Positions 26,280 through 36,045 of a stretch of DNA of 64,000 nt are shown here, piece after piece; position 1 is the first letter of the stretch, and each line of letters starts with the position of its first letter. The notes below the pieces were generated by a model, which had not been told where the DNA came from, did no database searches, and saw only the letters and a program-made list of their open reading frames with translations. The DNA comes from Amniculibacterium aquaticum (GTDB lineage Bacteria > Bacteroidota > Bacteroidia > Flavobacteriales > Weeksellaceae): positions 1 through 64,000 of the forward strand of contig NZ_REFA01000014.1 of assembly GCF_003852705.1 (NCBI RefSeq), written 5' to 3'. Made by a program: the position numbers and the translations under genes.

Positions 26280-28430
26280 TTAAATTCTTTCCAACTCGTC
26301 GCTGGAAATTTGGGTTTTGAACGAACCGTAGTTTACCATGACCTTGCCGTTTTTTAGGATTTCATCAATGGTGCCCACAGAGGTACTGCCGGCAATCCGT
26401 ACGCGTTGTCCAATTTTTATCCAAAGTTTTCGTTCTTCTTTCTTTTGGGTCTCCAGTTTTTCGTTGGTTTCTGCAATTTTTTCAATCACTTCTACCTTTT
26501 TCAGTTGCTGGGTTACTTTTCTTTTGATGACCTGCAATTTCTTAGTTTCGTCTTTGTCGGCACCCAATTTTCTAAACTTTTCTTGTTCCAAGATTTTTAC
26601 AAAATCTTTTACCAATTCTTTTCTGGATTTACCGTTGATGTAGGAAGTGATGAAGGCTTCTATTTTGTTCCCGAACTGCAATTTGCGATGTTCTTCTTCA
26701 TACAATTTTTGGAAATTGTAGAGTTTTTGCTCCAGTTGATCGTTCATTTTTTTTAGATTCTCCTTTTTGTCCACCACCGATTCTTTTTGTTCGGAAAGGT
26801 TGGATTTTAATTTTTCGACTTCAAATTTTTCTTGTTGAAGTTTGACAATGGTTTTATCCAGATTCACCACATCTTTTTCTACTTTTTCCCTTGCGCTCCG
26901 GATGATGAATCTTGGAATTTTATTTTTCTCGGCCACTTCAAAAGTAAAAGAACTTCCGGCTTGTCCCACCTCCAATTTATAGAGAGGCTCAAGAGAATGC
27001 TCATCAAACAACATGGCGGCATTGGTGGCAGCCGGCAACTGCTCTACAACCAATTTTATGTTGGTGTAATGGGTGGTGATGATGGCAAAAGATTTTTTTT
27101 CGTAGAAAAATTCCAAGAAACTCTCGGCCAAAGCGCCTCCCAATTCGGGGTCGGAGCCGGTACCAAATTCGTCGATCAGCAAAAGGGTATTTTCATTGGC
27201 TTCACGGATAATTCTGGACATTTTTTTCAACCTGGACGAATAGGTCGAAAGATGATTTTCTATGGATTGGTTGTCGCCGATATCGGTTTTTATATTTTCG
27301 AAGAAAAACATTTCCGACTTTGGATGTGCCGAGATCAGGATGCCACTTTGCAACATCAACTGCAACAAGCCTACCGTTTTTAGGGTGATGGATTTTCCAC
27401 CGGCATTGGGTCCGGAGATGCAAATAATTCGGTTGTGCTCGGTTAATGAAAGGGTTTGCGAGAAGATTTCTTTATTTTCAGCTCGGTTTCTCAACAGCAA
27501 CAAAGGATGAAAAGCTTCACGAAGTTTTAGCGTTTTGTGGGGGTTAATTTTAGGTAAAATTCCGCCTGTTTTTTCAGCAAACTTGGCCTTGGCACGGGTC
27601 AGATCCAGATCGAAGATGTACTGTTGGTAGGCTTCTAATTCTGGAGCGAAAACCGATATTTCGGCTGTGAGAACCCTCAGTAATTTGTCGATTTCTTTCT
27701 TTTCTTCTTCTTCGGCTTCCCTAAGTTTGAATTGGTGTTTTACTACAGAATCCGGTTGTATGTAAGTGATAGAACCCGTTTTGGACATTCCCAAAAACCT
27801 ACCGGGAACTCTTTTTTTGAATACTGATTTTACGGCCAATACCCTTTGGTCGTCGATAATACTCTCGCGAATATCGTCCAAGAAATCTCCGGAAGCAAGG
27901 GCCGAAAGTGTACGGTTAAAGTTTTCCTGAATGTGCTTTTTTGCCATTTGCATTTCCGTTCTTATGGTTTTTAAGGTCGGTGTAGCCTCCGATTTTACCT
28001 CTCCAAAACGGTTGAAAACTTTGTCTATTTTTTCGATAATTTCTTTTCTGAATTCCAGGGCAGAAACTTCTGAAAGCAAAATAGGAAATGCTGCGGACAG
28101 AGTAGGAAAATATTTTTGCAGTCTTCCAATTTGCTCGGTAATGGTTTTTATTTTTATGAATCCGGCATTCTCTAATCGATAATTTTCTATGGGCAGCACT
28201 TTCAGTTCTGCAAGGATGTCCTCGTATTCGTCGAATGGGATGGCATTTGCGCTTTCAAAACTCGTCAGATATTCTGCTGTTTTTTTTAGAGCAATTTCTG
28301 CGGTTTCTCTATCGATAGGTTTTAGATTAAGAATGGCATTTTGGGTTTTTGCCGAATAAGCAAAAGGTGCAATCTCCGATAACAAGGTCGGAAACTCCAG
28401 TTCGTTAAGGTCTGTATCTTGAATATTCAC
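26280..28430 (-). CDS. mutS2: MutS2-family ATPase lacking the Smr domain
   Basis: This 716-residue homologue of MutS2 has the core/clamp region, Walker A GPNAGGKS, Walker B LLLIDEFGTGSDPE, a long coiled-coil (about 505-640), and a small KOW-like end (GQRVRIAGSTSVGTIDEI). The C-terminal Smr nuclease domain of Bacillus-type MutS2 is absent; the protein ends just where it would begin. MutS2 has roles in suppressing recombination and rescuing collided ribosomes. The start codon is GTG, preceded by a promoter so close that the mRNA may be leaderless. Confidence 0.9.
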   Translation of the reverse strand: MNIQDTDLNELEFPTLLSEIAPFAYSAKTQNAILNLKPIDRETAEIALKKTAEYLTSFESANAIPFDEYEDILAELKVLPIENYRLENAGFIKIKTITEQIGRLQKYFPTLSAAFPILLSEVSALEFRKEIIEKIDKVFNRFGEVKSEATPTLKTIRTEMQMAKKHIQENFNRTLSALASGDFLDDIRESIIDDQRVLAVKSVFKKRVPGRFLGMSKTGSITYIQPDSVVKHQFKLREAEEEEKKEIDKLLRVLTAEISVFAPELEAYQQYIFDLDLTRAKAKFAEKTGGILPKINPHKTLKLREAFHPLLLLRNRAENKEIFSQTLSLTEHNRIICISGPNAGGKSITLKTVGLLQLMLQSGILISAHPKSEMFFFENIKTDIGDNQSIENHLSTYSSRLKKMSRIIREANENTLLLIDEFGTGSDPELGGALAESFLEFFYEKKSFAIITTHYTNIKLVVEQLPAATNAAMLFDEHSLEPLYKLEVGQAGSSFTFEVAEKNKIPRFIIRSAREKVEKDVVNLDKTIVKLQQEKFEVEKLKSNLSEQKESVVDKKENLKKMNDQLEQKLYNFQKLYEEEHRKLQFGNKIEAFITSYINGKSRKELVKDFVKILEQEKFRKLGADKDETKKLQVIKRKVTQQLKKVEVIEKIAETNEKLETQKKEERKLWIKIGQRVRIAGSTSVGTIDEILKNGKVMVNYGSFKTQISSDELERI

Positions 28431-28434
28431 AAGG

Positions 28435-28442
28435 CAAATTTA
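28435..28442 (-). promoter_or_regulatory. -7 promoter element for mutS2
   Basis: The minus strand reads TAAATTTG, ending 4 nt before the GTG start codon. Transcription would begin at or next to the start codon. Confidence 0.45.
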
Positions 28443-28527
28443 AAGAAATTTTGGTGGACAAATTTATCTCAGGCTCTTATTTCTAAAGTTTTAAACATGA
28501 ATATTTTAATTTATGAATCGCGATGTT

Positions 28528-28535
28528 TATTTTTG
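28528..28535 (+). promoter_or_regulatory. -7 promoter element for ung
   Basis: TATTTTTG lies 16 nt before the ung ATG. Confidence 0.5.
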
Positions 28536-28551
28536 TTGAAATTTCCTCTGA

Positions 28552-29220
28552 ATGACTTGGCAAAAAGTTCTACAACCCATCACCCAAAGCAGCTATTACC
28601 ATCAATTATTGGATAAAGTTCATCAAGAATATGCCAATTATCATTGTTTTCCACCAGAAAACCAAATATTCCGAGCTTTAGAGTTGACGCCTTTTGATGA
28701 GGTGAAGGTTGTTGTTTTGGGCCAAGATCCGTATCACGACGATCATCAAGCCAATGGTTTGGCTTTTTCGGTTTCCAACAAAGTGAAAACACCGCCTTCG
28801 CTCAAAAATATTTATAAAGAATTGTACCAAGATTTGGGTATTGTCCGCAACTCCAACGAATTGGATGATTGGGCAAAACAAGGTGTGCTGCTGCTCAATG
28901 CAACACTTACCGTTAGGGCTCATCAGGCCAACTCTCACCAGCATTTGGATTGGGAACAATACACGGATTTTATCATTCAATCGGTTTCTGAAAAGCATGA
29001 AAAAATAGTGTTTGTACTTTGGGGAAGTTTTGCACAGAAAAAAGTAAAATTAATTGATGAAAAAAAGCATTTCATCATACAATCTGCGCATCCATCGCCG
29101 CTCTCAGCCTATCGAGGATTTTTTGGTTCTCAACCTTTTTCCAAAATCAATGCCTTTTTAAGAGATCAACAAAAGGAAATCATCCATTGGGAAGATGCTG
29201 TTGCATCGACCTTGTTCTAA
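28552..29220 (+). CDS. ung: Uracil-DNA glycosylase
   Basis: This 222-residue family 1 UDG removes uracil from DNA. The water-activating loop VVLGQDPYHD, PPSLKNIYKEL, LLLNATLTV and the minor-groove loop AHPSPLSAYRGFFG are all present. Its stop codon overlaps the tail of the next, convergent gene by 4 bp. Confidence 0.97.
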   Translation: MTWQKVLQPITQSSYYHQLLDKVHQEYANYHCFPPENQIFRALELTPFDEVKVVVLGQDPYHDDHQANGLAFSVSNKVKTPPSLKNIYKELYQDLGIVRNSNELDDWAKQGVLLLNATLTVRAHQANSHQHLDWEQYTDFIIQSVSEKHEKIVFVLWGSFAQKKVKLIDEKKHFIIQSAHPSPLSAYRGFFGSQPFSKINAFLRDQQKEIIHWEDAVASTLF

Positions 29221-29711
29221 TCTGTGTTTTTTTTTATAATTTTTAATACGACACTGTATTTTCTGTCTTCGATGGCAATTTTTTTCGATGGATAAGGATT
29301 TAGTTCAACCAATGAAACGATAAGATTGTTAAATTCCACCGAATTTTCGTAACCTTTTTTAACATCGTTCAAGGTAGAGAGTTTTAAAATTTTTGGTCGG
29401 GTAAAGATGCCTATCACTTCCACTTCCACGGTCCCTACTCCTTGCCAAATGCATTTTACTTCCTTTGGACATCGGCTGTCTTCAACGATAGATTTAAAAG
29501 TAAAATTGGTGTCGAATTCTTTCAGAAAGCGGTTTTCACCTTCTTGAAATGTGTAGGTGTTTTTCATGTTTTTTTCTTCGGATACCGTTTGATTTTTTTG
29601 TGAACTTTTATTCTTCCCATAGATTTTTTTTTGAGCCTGGCAGTTCTGGAAAAGACATAAAGCAATTGAAAAAAATACTATTTTACCTATGTTACGGATG
29701 GTTGTTTTCAT
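29217..29711 (-). CDS. Secreted hypothetical protein (possible lipoprotein)
   Basis: This 164-residue protein has a signal peptide ending IALCLFQNCQAQ; the Cys in FQNC could be a lipobox, though the -3 residue is unusual. The mature part contains FKSIVEDSRCPKEVKCIWQG and VEVEV, a pattern I remember from small secreted proteins of Bacteroidetes with a two-Cys beta domain. Function unknown. Confidence 0.7.
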   Translation of the reverse strand: MKTTIRNIGKIVFFSIALCLFQNCQAQKKIYGKNKSSQKNQTVSEEKNMKNTYTFQEGENRFLKEFDTNFTFKSIVEDSRCPKEVKCIWQGVGTVEVEVIGIFTRPKILKLSTLNDVKKGYENSVEFNNLIVSLVELNPYPSKKIAIEDRKYSVVLKIIKKNTD

Positions 29712-29733
29712 TTTAAATTAGGATTTTAATGAA

Positions 29734-30222
29734 TTAAAAAAAAGCATAATAAACAGTAACCAAAAACATCGCCAAACCAATCATAAAGCTAAACCCCGTG
29801 GAGATGAAAAAGCCTACAAAAGCACCTTTTACAGAGTTAAGTGCTTTTTGTTTATCCTTAATATCGTGTAACAATTCGCCAAGAAAAACGCCCAAAAGCA
29901 TCCCGATGAGAAAACCAAACGGAATGGGAATCCAAATGAAACCAATAAGAGTCCCTATAAAAGAGCCAACGGAACCCCATCGTGTGCCGCCGTATTTTTT
30001 ATTGGTCCTTGCCGGAACCCAATAGTTGAGGATGCCAGAAGTTATTGTAAGCGCACCAAAAAGCCAAACATAAAGCATCGGCATGTCGTTGCTTGTCCCG
30101 AATTTGTAAAGTAAAATTCCTAAAAAACTAACAATAAGCCCGGGAAGAACCGGAAGTACCGTCCCCATTAATCCGATGATTAGTAGAATTAGGCTGATGA
30201 AAATGACCAATGATGAATCCAT
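29734..30222 (-). CDS. DUF456-family membrane protein
   Basis: This 162-residue integral membrane protein has about four to five helices and Gly-rich motifs such as LPVLPGLIVSFLGILLY and GFLIGMLLGVFLGELL, typical for DUF456. Function unknown. The start at 30222 (MDSSLVIFISLILL) is preferred to an upstream in-frame one at 30321 because the latter adds a charged non-family extension that covers the divergent promoter. Confidence 0.8.
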   Translation of the reverse strand: MDSSLVIFISLILLIIGLMGTVLPVLPGLIVSFLGILLYKFGTSNDMPMLYVWLFGALTITSGILNYWVPARTNKKYGGTRWGSVGSFIGTLIGFIWIPIPFGFLIGMLLGVFLGELLHDIKDKQKALNSVKGAFVGFFISTGFSFMIGLAMFLVTVYYAFF

Positions 30223-30282
30223 TTTGTGTTTTAATTTGAAAGATAAAAATACGGAAATAATCTTTTCTCCTATTAAATTTCT

Positions 30283-30290
30283 TATTTTTG
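30283..30290 (+). promoter_or_regulatory. -7 promoter element for the MscS-type channel gene
   Basis: TATTTTTG ends 5 nt before the ATG at 30296, so the transcript is probably leaderless or nearly so. Confidence 0.45.
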
Positions 30291-30295
30291 CTCTT

Positions 30296-31558
30296 ATGAA
30301 CGACGAACTGAAGAATACCAAAGGCCTTTTTAGGACCGTAAGCGACCAGATACATTATCTTATAAAGGATCATGTGGCCGATAATTTCGTTCTTTTGTTG
30401 CAGATCTCTGTTAAATTTTTGTTTCTGCTTGGGGTTCTTATTTTGATGAATTACATCATAAAGTTGACCCTAAACGGTGCTCATTATCTGTTTTCAAAAA
30501 AATATGAAAAAGAACCGGTCGTTTTGGCTTTGTATCAAAGTAAAATGCTCAATTCCATTTCTAATTTTTTGGCTTTGCTCTTCACCAAGCAACTTATAGT
30601 TTCGGTATTTTACAGACACCCAAAAAGTTATATTTTTTTAGAAAGGCTGTTCTATGTGTTAATGATTATTGCAGGATGGTTTCTTTACAAAAGAATACTC
30701 AATTCTATCGAGCGGTATTTTATCTTAAAAGAAGATTACTATCGGATAACTGGACATAGAGCCATCACTCAATCGCTCAAAATTATTGAGGCCATTATTT
30801 TTATTTTCCTTATTGTAACCACCATTTTTGGTATTTCTGCAAGTACCATTCTTGGGTCTTTAACCGCCATGACCGCCGTTATTGTTCTCATTTTTAGAGA
30901 TACCATTTTAGGAATCATCACCGGTATCCATGTCTCGACTTCCAAAAATCTGAAAGTGGGCGATTGGATTGGGATTCCTAAATACAATATTGAAGGTAAT
31001 GTGCAGGACATCAGTTTGTTGACCACTAAGATTCAGAATTTCGACAAAACCATTTCCACCATTCCAACCTACGATTTGCTTTCTACTGAAATTAGAAATC
31101 ATCAAATTATGTACGAAGGAAGCAGTCGAAGAATAAAAAGATCCATCTATTTCAACATAAAATCGTTCAAATTTGTCGATCAAACTTTTTATGAAAAAGT
31201 AAAAGACATCAACCTGATTTCTGAATATTTGGATAAAAAACTAAAGGAAATTGCCGAGTCTAAAAAAGGCATTAGCAATGCCAATCGATTGATTAATGGA
31301 CAGCAATTGACCAACATCGGACTCTTCAGAAATTATGTTTATAATTACCTCAAAAACAACCCAAGAGTCGATGCCGATGAGATTGTCTTGGTGCGCCAGT
31401 TGGAGATTTCGCCTCAAGGTTTGCCCTTAGAAATCTACTGTTTTGCCAACAAAGCCGAACTGGTGGATTATGAAAAAATCCAAGCCGACATTTTCGATCA
31501 CATCCTGACTGCGGCTCAAGAATTTGAGTTGGAAGTCATGCAAACCAGTGTAAAATAA
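30296..31558 (+). CDS. Mechanosensitive ion channel, MscS family (YbdG-like)
   Basis: The 420-residue inner-membrane channel has several helices in the N-terminal half. The conserved pore/beta region follows (LGSLTAMTAVIVLIFRDTIL, then HVSTSKNLKVGDWI), and then the cytoplasmic domain (IPTYDLLSTEIRNHQIM). The long insert and the WI-x-IP pattern resemble E. coli YbdG more than MscS. It would release solutes during osmotic downshock. Upstream in-frame starts lie before the promoter and are rejected. Confidence 0.9.
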   Translation: MNDELKNTKGLFRTVSDQIHYLIKDHVADNFVLLLQISVKFLFLLGVLILMNYIIKLTLNGAHYLFSKKYEKEPVVLALYQSKMLNSISNFLALLFTKQLIVSVFYRHPKSYIFLERLFYVLMIIAGWFLYKRILNSIERYFILKEDYYRITGHRAITQSLKIIEAIIFIFLIVTTIFGISASTILGSLTAMTAVIVLIFRDTILGIITGIHVSTSKNLKVGDWIGIPKYNIEGNVQDISLLTTKIQNFDKTISTIPTYDLLSTEIRNHQIMYEGSSRRIKRSIYFNIKSFKFVDQTFYEKVKDINLISEYLDKKLKEIAESKKGISNANRLINGQQLTNIGLFRNYVYNYLKNNPRVDADEIVLVRQLEISPQGLPLEIYCFANKAELVDYEKIQADIFDHILTAAQEFELEVMQTSVK

Positions 31559-31588
31559 TTTTTAATTAAGACCCATATCGTTAACCGA

Positions 31589-32308
31589 ATGACCAAACTC
31601 TCTGTTAATATCAACAAAATTGCCACCCTGAGAAATGCCCGTGGTGGCGATGTCCCAAGTGTAACCCAAGTAGCTGTAGATGCCGAAAGATTCGGTGCAC
31701 AAGGCATTACCATACATCCAAGACCGGATGAAAGACACATAACCAGAAAAGATGTCTATGATCTGAAACCTTTGGTGAAAACCGAATTTAACATCGAAGG
31801 CAATCCGCACCGTCCCTTTATCGACATGGTATTGGAAGTGAAACCCGAACAGGTCACTTTGGTTCCGGATGCCGATGATGCGATCACCTCCAATGCAGGT
31901 TGGGATTGCGAAAAACATAAGGATTTTTTAAAATCCGTGATTGCTGAATTTAAAAATGCAGGCATCAGAACTTCAATTTTCTTAGACCCCAATCCGGAAA
32001 TGGTAAAATTTGCCGCTGAAACCGGTACGGATAGGATAGAACTTTATACCGAAGCCTACGCAAAAAATTACAGCATCAACAAAGAAGAGGCGATAAAAGC
32101 GTATGTAGAAACCGCTTTGGAAGCCGAAAAATATGGTTTGGGCATCAATGCAGGACACGATCTGAGTTTGGAGAATTTAAAATATTTCTCTGACCAAATC
32201 CCAAATTTGTTGGAAGTTTCCATCGGTCACGCTCTTATTTCTGAAGCCTTGTACATGGGATTGGAAAACACCATTCAGGCCTATTTGAAGAGATTGGCAA
32301 AGTGGTAG
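31589..32308 (+). CDS. pdxJ: Pyridoxine 5'-phosphate synthase
   Basis: This 239-residue TIM-barrel enzyme closes the ring of pyridoxine 5'-phosphate from 1-deoxyxylulose 5-phosphate and 3-amino-2-oxopropyl phosphate. It has [39 protein letters not shown] and INAGHDLSL. The organism therefore makes vitamin B6 by the DXP-dependent route. Confidence 0.96.
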   Translation: MTKLSVNINKIATLRNARGGDVPSVTQVAVDAERFGAQGITIHPRPDERHITRKDVYDLKPLVKTEFNIEGNPHRPFIDMVLEVKPEQVTLVPDADDAITSNAGWDCEKHKDFLKSVIAEFKNAGIRTSIFLDPNPEMVKFAAETGTDRIELYTEAYAKNYSINKEEAIKAYVETALEAEKYGLGINAGHDLSLENLKYFSDQIPNLLEVSIGHALISEALYMGLENTIQAYLKRLAKW

Positions 32309-32340
32309 TTGGTTGATGGTTGTCAGTTGATGGTTGTCGG
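32305..32340. repeat. Simple repeat TTGATGGTTGTC x2
   Basis: Two copies of TTGATGGTTGTC (32313-32324 and 32327-32338) lie at the end of pdxJ, preceded by TTGG. The same motif, reverse-complemented, occurs inside mvaD at 36467-36509. Confidence 0.6.
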
Positions 32341-32364
32341 TATTTGAAAATGAGACTGTACCTC

Positions 32365-32396
32365 CATCACTTCATCACTTCATCACTTCATCACTT
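32365..32396. repeat. Tandem repeat CATCACTT x4
   Basis: Four perfect 8-bp units, with partial copies just up- and downstream (CTCCATCACC, CTTCATCAC). It lies between pdxJ and the hydrolase gene. Confidence 0.8.
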
Positions 32397-32442
32397 TATA
32401 GCTCCATCACCAAATCTCTTCATCACATTTTAACTTTAATAA

Positions 32443-33219
32443 ATGAACCTATTACATTCAAAAATATACGGAACTGAGCAGACGGGGACACCTCTTTTGG
32501 TGTTTCATGGTTTGTTTGGGATGCTCGACAATTGGGGAAGTTTCGGCAAAGAATTTGGAGAACTTTTTCCCACCCATCTTATGGATCTCAGAAATCACGG
32601 GAAGTCCTTCCACTCGGAGGAGATGGATCTTGATGCCATGACAGCGGATATCCTGAATTATATGGAGGCCCATGGTTTGGAAAAAATTAATCTTCTGGGG
32701 CATTCTTTAGGCGGAAAAGCCGTGATGACATTTGCCATCACTTATCCCGAAAAAGTGGATCACCTTATTGTGGTCGATATGGCTCCAAAGGCCTATCCTC
32801 CGCATCATCAGGGGATTATAAAAGCGTTGCAGTCGGTGGATTTTTCTGTGGTGAAATCTAGACAAGAAGCTGAAGAAATTTTAGCTCAATACATCCACGA
32901 AAAATCGGTGATTCAGTTTTTGGCCAAAAACCTATATTGGACTGAAGATAAACAATTGGCGTGGAGGTTTAACCTAAAAACATTGGCCGAGAAATACAAC
33001 GATTTTGTGGCTTCGGCGATAAAATTTGGTCAATTTTCCGGGGAAACTTTGTTTTTGGGTGGTGCAAAATCCAATTACATTTTACCTCAAGACGAATTTC
33101 TCATTAAGCAACAATTCCCCAATTCGAAAATCATACACATTGCCAACGCCGGACATTGGGTTCAGGCAGAAAATCCCAAGGATTTTAATCAGGCGGTAAA
33201 AGATTTTTTAATTGTGTAA
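32443..33219 (+). CDS. Alpha/beta hydrolase (YbfF-like)
   Basis: This 258-residue hydrolase has the nucleophile elbow GHSLGG (Ser near 89), the oxyanion HGLFG near residue 22, MDLRNHGKS, and the catalytic His in NAGHWVQAENP. It is close in pattern to YbfF esterases, which hydrolyse acyl-CoA or short esters. It may join lipid metabolism with the SDR and acyl-CoA ligase genes downstream. Confidence 0.88.
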   Translation: MNLLHSKIYGTEQTGTPLLVFHGLFGMLDNWGSFGKEFGELFPTHLMDLRNHGKSFHSEEMDLDAMTADILNYMEAHGLEKINLLGHSLGGKAVMTFAITYPEKVDHLIVVDMAPKAYPPHHQGIIKALQSVDFSVVKSRQEAEEILAQYIHEKSVIQFLAKNLYWTEDKQLAWRFNLKTLAEKYNDFVASAIKFGQFSGETLFLGGAKSNYILPQDEFLIKQQFPNSKIIHIANAGHWVQAENPKDFNQAVKDFLIV

Positions 33220-33250
33220 ATTTGAAAAATATTAAAAATAAAACTTCTTT

Positions 33251-34252
33251 ATGGTATTAGTGACCGGTGCTACTGGGATTTTGGGTCGAGTGATTGTTTT
33301 GGATTTGCTGAAACAAGGTAAAACCGTTCGTGCAACCAAAAGACCCAGCTCAAATGTAGAAGAAGTCAGAAAATCATTTACCTTTTATACCGAACAACCC
33401 GATTATTATTTTGATAAAATAGAGTGGGTAGATTGTGATTTTGAAGATATACATTCTCTAGAAGCCGCTGTAAAAGGCATTTCAGAAGTCTATCATTGTG
33501 CCGCCAAAGTCAGTTTTCATCCCAAAGACAAAGAGGAAATGTACCAAACCAATATCGAAGGAACCAAGCAATTGTTGTACGCTTGTCAAAATTCATCGGT
33601 TACAAAATTTTGCTTTATATCTTCTATCGCTGTTTTGGATGGGGTGAATGATGTGGGCGAAATGGATGAAAATTCAGATTTTAATTCCAAATTAGAACAT
33701 TCGGCCTATGCCAAATCCAAACATTTTGCAGAAATGGAGGTGTGGCGGGCTTCTGCGGAAGGACTGAAAGTGGTCATCGTTAATCCCGGCGTCATCATCG
33801 GTTCCGGAAATTGGAACGCCAGCTCTGGAGCGTTGTTTAAAAAACTTCAGAAAACTCCTTTTTCTTTTAGCGGCTCCACTTCTTATGTCGATGTCAGGGA
33901 TGTCTCCGCATGTGCCATTCAACTGATGGAAGAGAATGTATTCGACCAAAGATTTATCTTGGTTTCAGAATCTAAGAAAATCTCAGAAGTGGCGAATTTC
34001 GTTAGAAAAAATACAGGTTTGACTGCGGTAAATGTCGTTTCCAATTCTATTTTGAAATTCGGCGTTTTTCTGAATGCCATTCTCGGCTGGGCTGTACCTG
34101 TTTTTAGATTGATGAACAAAGTCAACATCCAAGCTCTAACTTCCGACCATAAAATTTCCAATAAAAAAATCATCAATCAATTGGACTTTCAATTCATTCC
34201 GGTTATGGAAAGTTTGAAGTTTCATTTGAACAATTATACTAAAAAATCCTAA
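33251..34252 (+). CDS. NAD(P)-dependent epimerase/reductase (extended SDR)
   Basis: This 333-residue protein has the nucleotide motif VTGATGILGRV at the N-terminus, an SSIAVLDG strand and the catalytic YAKSK (Tyr-x3-Lys). The C-terminal half is like 3beta-HSD/dihydroflavonol-reductase types. Its stop codon overlaps the ATG of the acyl-CoA ligase by one base (TAATG), so the products are probably made together. The substrate is unknown. Confidence 0.85.
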   Translation: MVLVTGATGILGRVIVLDLLKQGKTVRATKRPSSNVEEVRKSFTFYTEQPDYYFDKIEWVDCDFEDIHSLEAAVKGISEVYHCAAKVSFHPKDKEEMYQTNIEGTKQLLYACQNSSVTKFCFISSIAVLDGVNDVGEMDENSDFNSKLEHSAYAKSKHFAEMEVWRASAEGLKVVIVNPGVIIGSGNWNASSGALFKKLQKTPFSFSGSTSYVDVRDVSACAIQLMEENVFDQRFILVSESKKISEVANFVRKNTGLTAVNVVSNSILKFGVFLNAILGWAVPVFRLMNKVNIQALTSDHKISNKKIINQLDFQFIPVMESLKFHLNNYTKKS

Positions 34253-36012
34253 TGAATTTTACCTCATTCATCCATAAAAATGCCGATTTGTATCTTAGAA
34301 AACCGGCTTTAGGCTTCAAGAAAGACAACGAGTGGAAAGAAATCAATTGGTCGGTTTTCCGTACCATTGTTTGCAAAACGGCCAATGCCCTTAGAGAGCA
34401 CGGCATCAAAGAAAATGATAGAGTAGCCATTTATTCTGAAAACTGTGCCGAATGGATTTGTTTCGACCTTGCCGTGATGGCTTTGGGCGCCGTAACCGTA
34501 CCCATCTATGCCACCAATAACCAAGAACAGACCGCATATATACTGAACGATTCCCAAGCCAAAATTATTTTGGTGGGCAACCAAGAGCAGTACGATGCGG
34601 CTTTTGAAATTATTCAGAAATCTCAATTTCTAGAGAAAATATTGGTCATCAAAAAATCCGTTTGGATCAAAAAAGAAAATACCGAGTATCTGGAAAATTT
34701 CATGAAACCCGGAAAAGAACATTTTGAAATTGTTGAAAAAAAGGATGACGATATCGCCACTTTAATCTATACATCGGGTACCACAGGAGTCCCCAAAGGG
34801 GTGATGCTTACCCACGGTAATTTTCAGAAATGTGTAGATTCTCACTTTGAGTTTTTTAAATTTGATAACTTCGTGAACGAGCATTCTTTGGCTTTTCTAC
34901 CACTAACCCATGTTTTCGAGAGAAGTTGGACTTTGCTTTGCCTTTACGGTGGTGCCAAAGTTTCGTTTTTAGAAAATCCCAAACTTATCGCGCATGCCTT
35001 AACCGAGGTTAAGCCGAGTTTGATGTGCTCTGTACCAAGATTTTACCAAAAAATCTACGGCGGTATCCAAGAAATGGTAGCCTCTGGATCCGATTCTAAA
35101 AAGAAAGTTTTCCATTGGGCTTTGAAAATTGGGGGTGAAGTGGCAGAGTTGAATAGGAAGAATCAATCCGTTCCTTTTGCTCTGGGCATCAAAAACAAAA
35201 TAGCCAATGCCATGGTGTTCTCCAAAATTAAAAATAGATTGGGAGGAAATCTTTGGTTTATGCCTTGTGGCGGAGCTTCTATCTCTGCGGAAGTGACAAA
35301 GTTTTTCGATGCTATGGGAATACACATCACGGTGGGTTATGGTCTTACCGAGACTACTGCAACCCTGACGGCTTTCCCTTTCAAAAATTACGAACACGGA
35401 ACCGCCGGAAAACCTCTTGGTAATACTCAAATAAAAATTGGGGAAAACGATGAAATCCTTGCCAAAGGCGATGGCATCATGAAAGGATACTACAACAAAC
35501 CCGAAGATACTGCAAAAGTCTTTACCGAGGACGGTTGGTTCAAAACGGGTGATGCCGGTAAATTTGATGAGAGTGGAAATCTTATCATCACCGATAGAAT
35601 AAAGGATCTGATGAAAACATCCAACGGAAAGTACATCGCGCCACAACCGATAGAAAACCTGCTCTCCAACAACAATTACATCCAACAAGTGATGCTGATT
35701 GCCGAAGACAAGCCTTTTGTATCGGCACTTATCGTTCCTAATTTTGAATTTTTACAAGAAAAAATTAAAGAACTAAACATCCCTTTTACCCATTGGACCG
35801 AGGTGATGGGAAATCCTAAAGTGAAAGACCTCTACAAACAAAAAATAGATGAGGTACAACACGCGCTTTCCGGAGTGGAAAAAGTGAAAAAATTCCACCT
35901 GATGCCTGCAGAATTTGAGATTTCTTCAGGCGAAATTACACCAACTTTAAAAATTAAAAGAAACATCGTTTTACAAAAATATCAATCCCTGATTGATGAG
36001 ATGTATGCCTAA
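34252..36012 (+). CDS. fadD: Long-chain fatty-acid-CoA ligase (AMP-forming)
   Basis: This 586-residue ANL-superfamily enzyme activates long-chain fatty acids to CoA esters. It shows the P-loop LIYTSGTTGVPKGVMLTH, GYGLTETTATL, DGWFKTGDAGKFDESG and ITDRIKDLMKTSNGKYIAPQ. The last resembles the bacterial long-chain ACS type (FAA1-like). It is coupled to the SDR gene before it. Confidence 0.9.
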   Translation: MNFTSFIHKNADLYLRKPALGFKKDNEWKEINWSVFRTIVCKTANALREHGIKENDRVAIYSENCAEWICFDLAVMALGAVTVPIYATNNQEQTAYILNDSQAKIILVGNQEQYDAAFEIIQKSQFLEKILVIKKSVWIKKENTEYLENFMKPGKEHFEIVEKKDDDIATLIYTSGTTGVPKGVMLTHGNFQKCVDSHFEFFKFDNFVNEHSLAFLPLTHVFERSWTLLCLYGGAKVSFLENPKLIAHALTEVKPSLMCSVPRFYQKIYGGIQEMVASGSDSKKKVFHWALKIGGEVAELNRKNQSVPFALGIKNKIANAMVFSKIKNRLGGNLWFMPCGGASISAEVTKFFDAMGIHITVGYGLTETTATLTAFPFKNYEHGTAGKPLGNTQIKIGENDEILAKGDGIMKGYYNKPEDTAKVFTEDGWFKTGDAGKFDESGNLIITDRIKDLMKTSNGKYIAPQPIENLLSNNNYIQQVMLIAEDKPFVSALIVPNFEFLQEKIKELNIPFTHWTEVMGNPKVKDLYKQKIDEVQHALSGVEKVKKFHLMPAEFEISSGEITPTLKIKRNIVLQKYQSLIDEMYA

Positions 36013-36045
36013 TTTTTTTGAATAAGATTTTTTTAAAACCCAACC

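Noticed and set aside
32365-32396. CRISPR-like array
   Set aside because: The units are 8 bp with no spacers and there are no cas genes; it is a simple tandem repeat.
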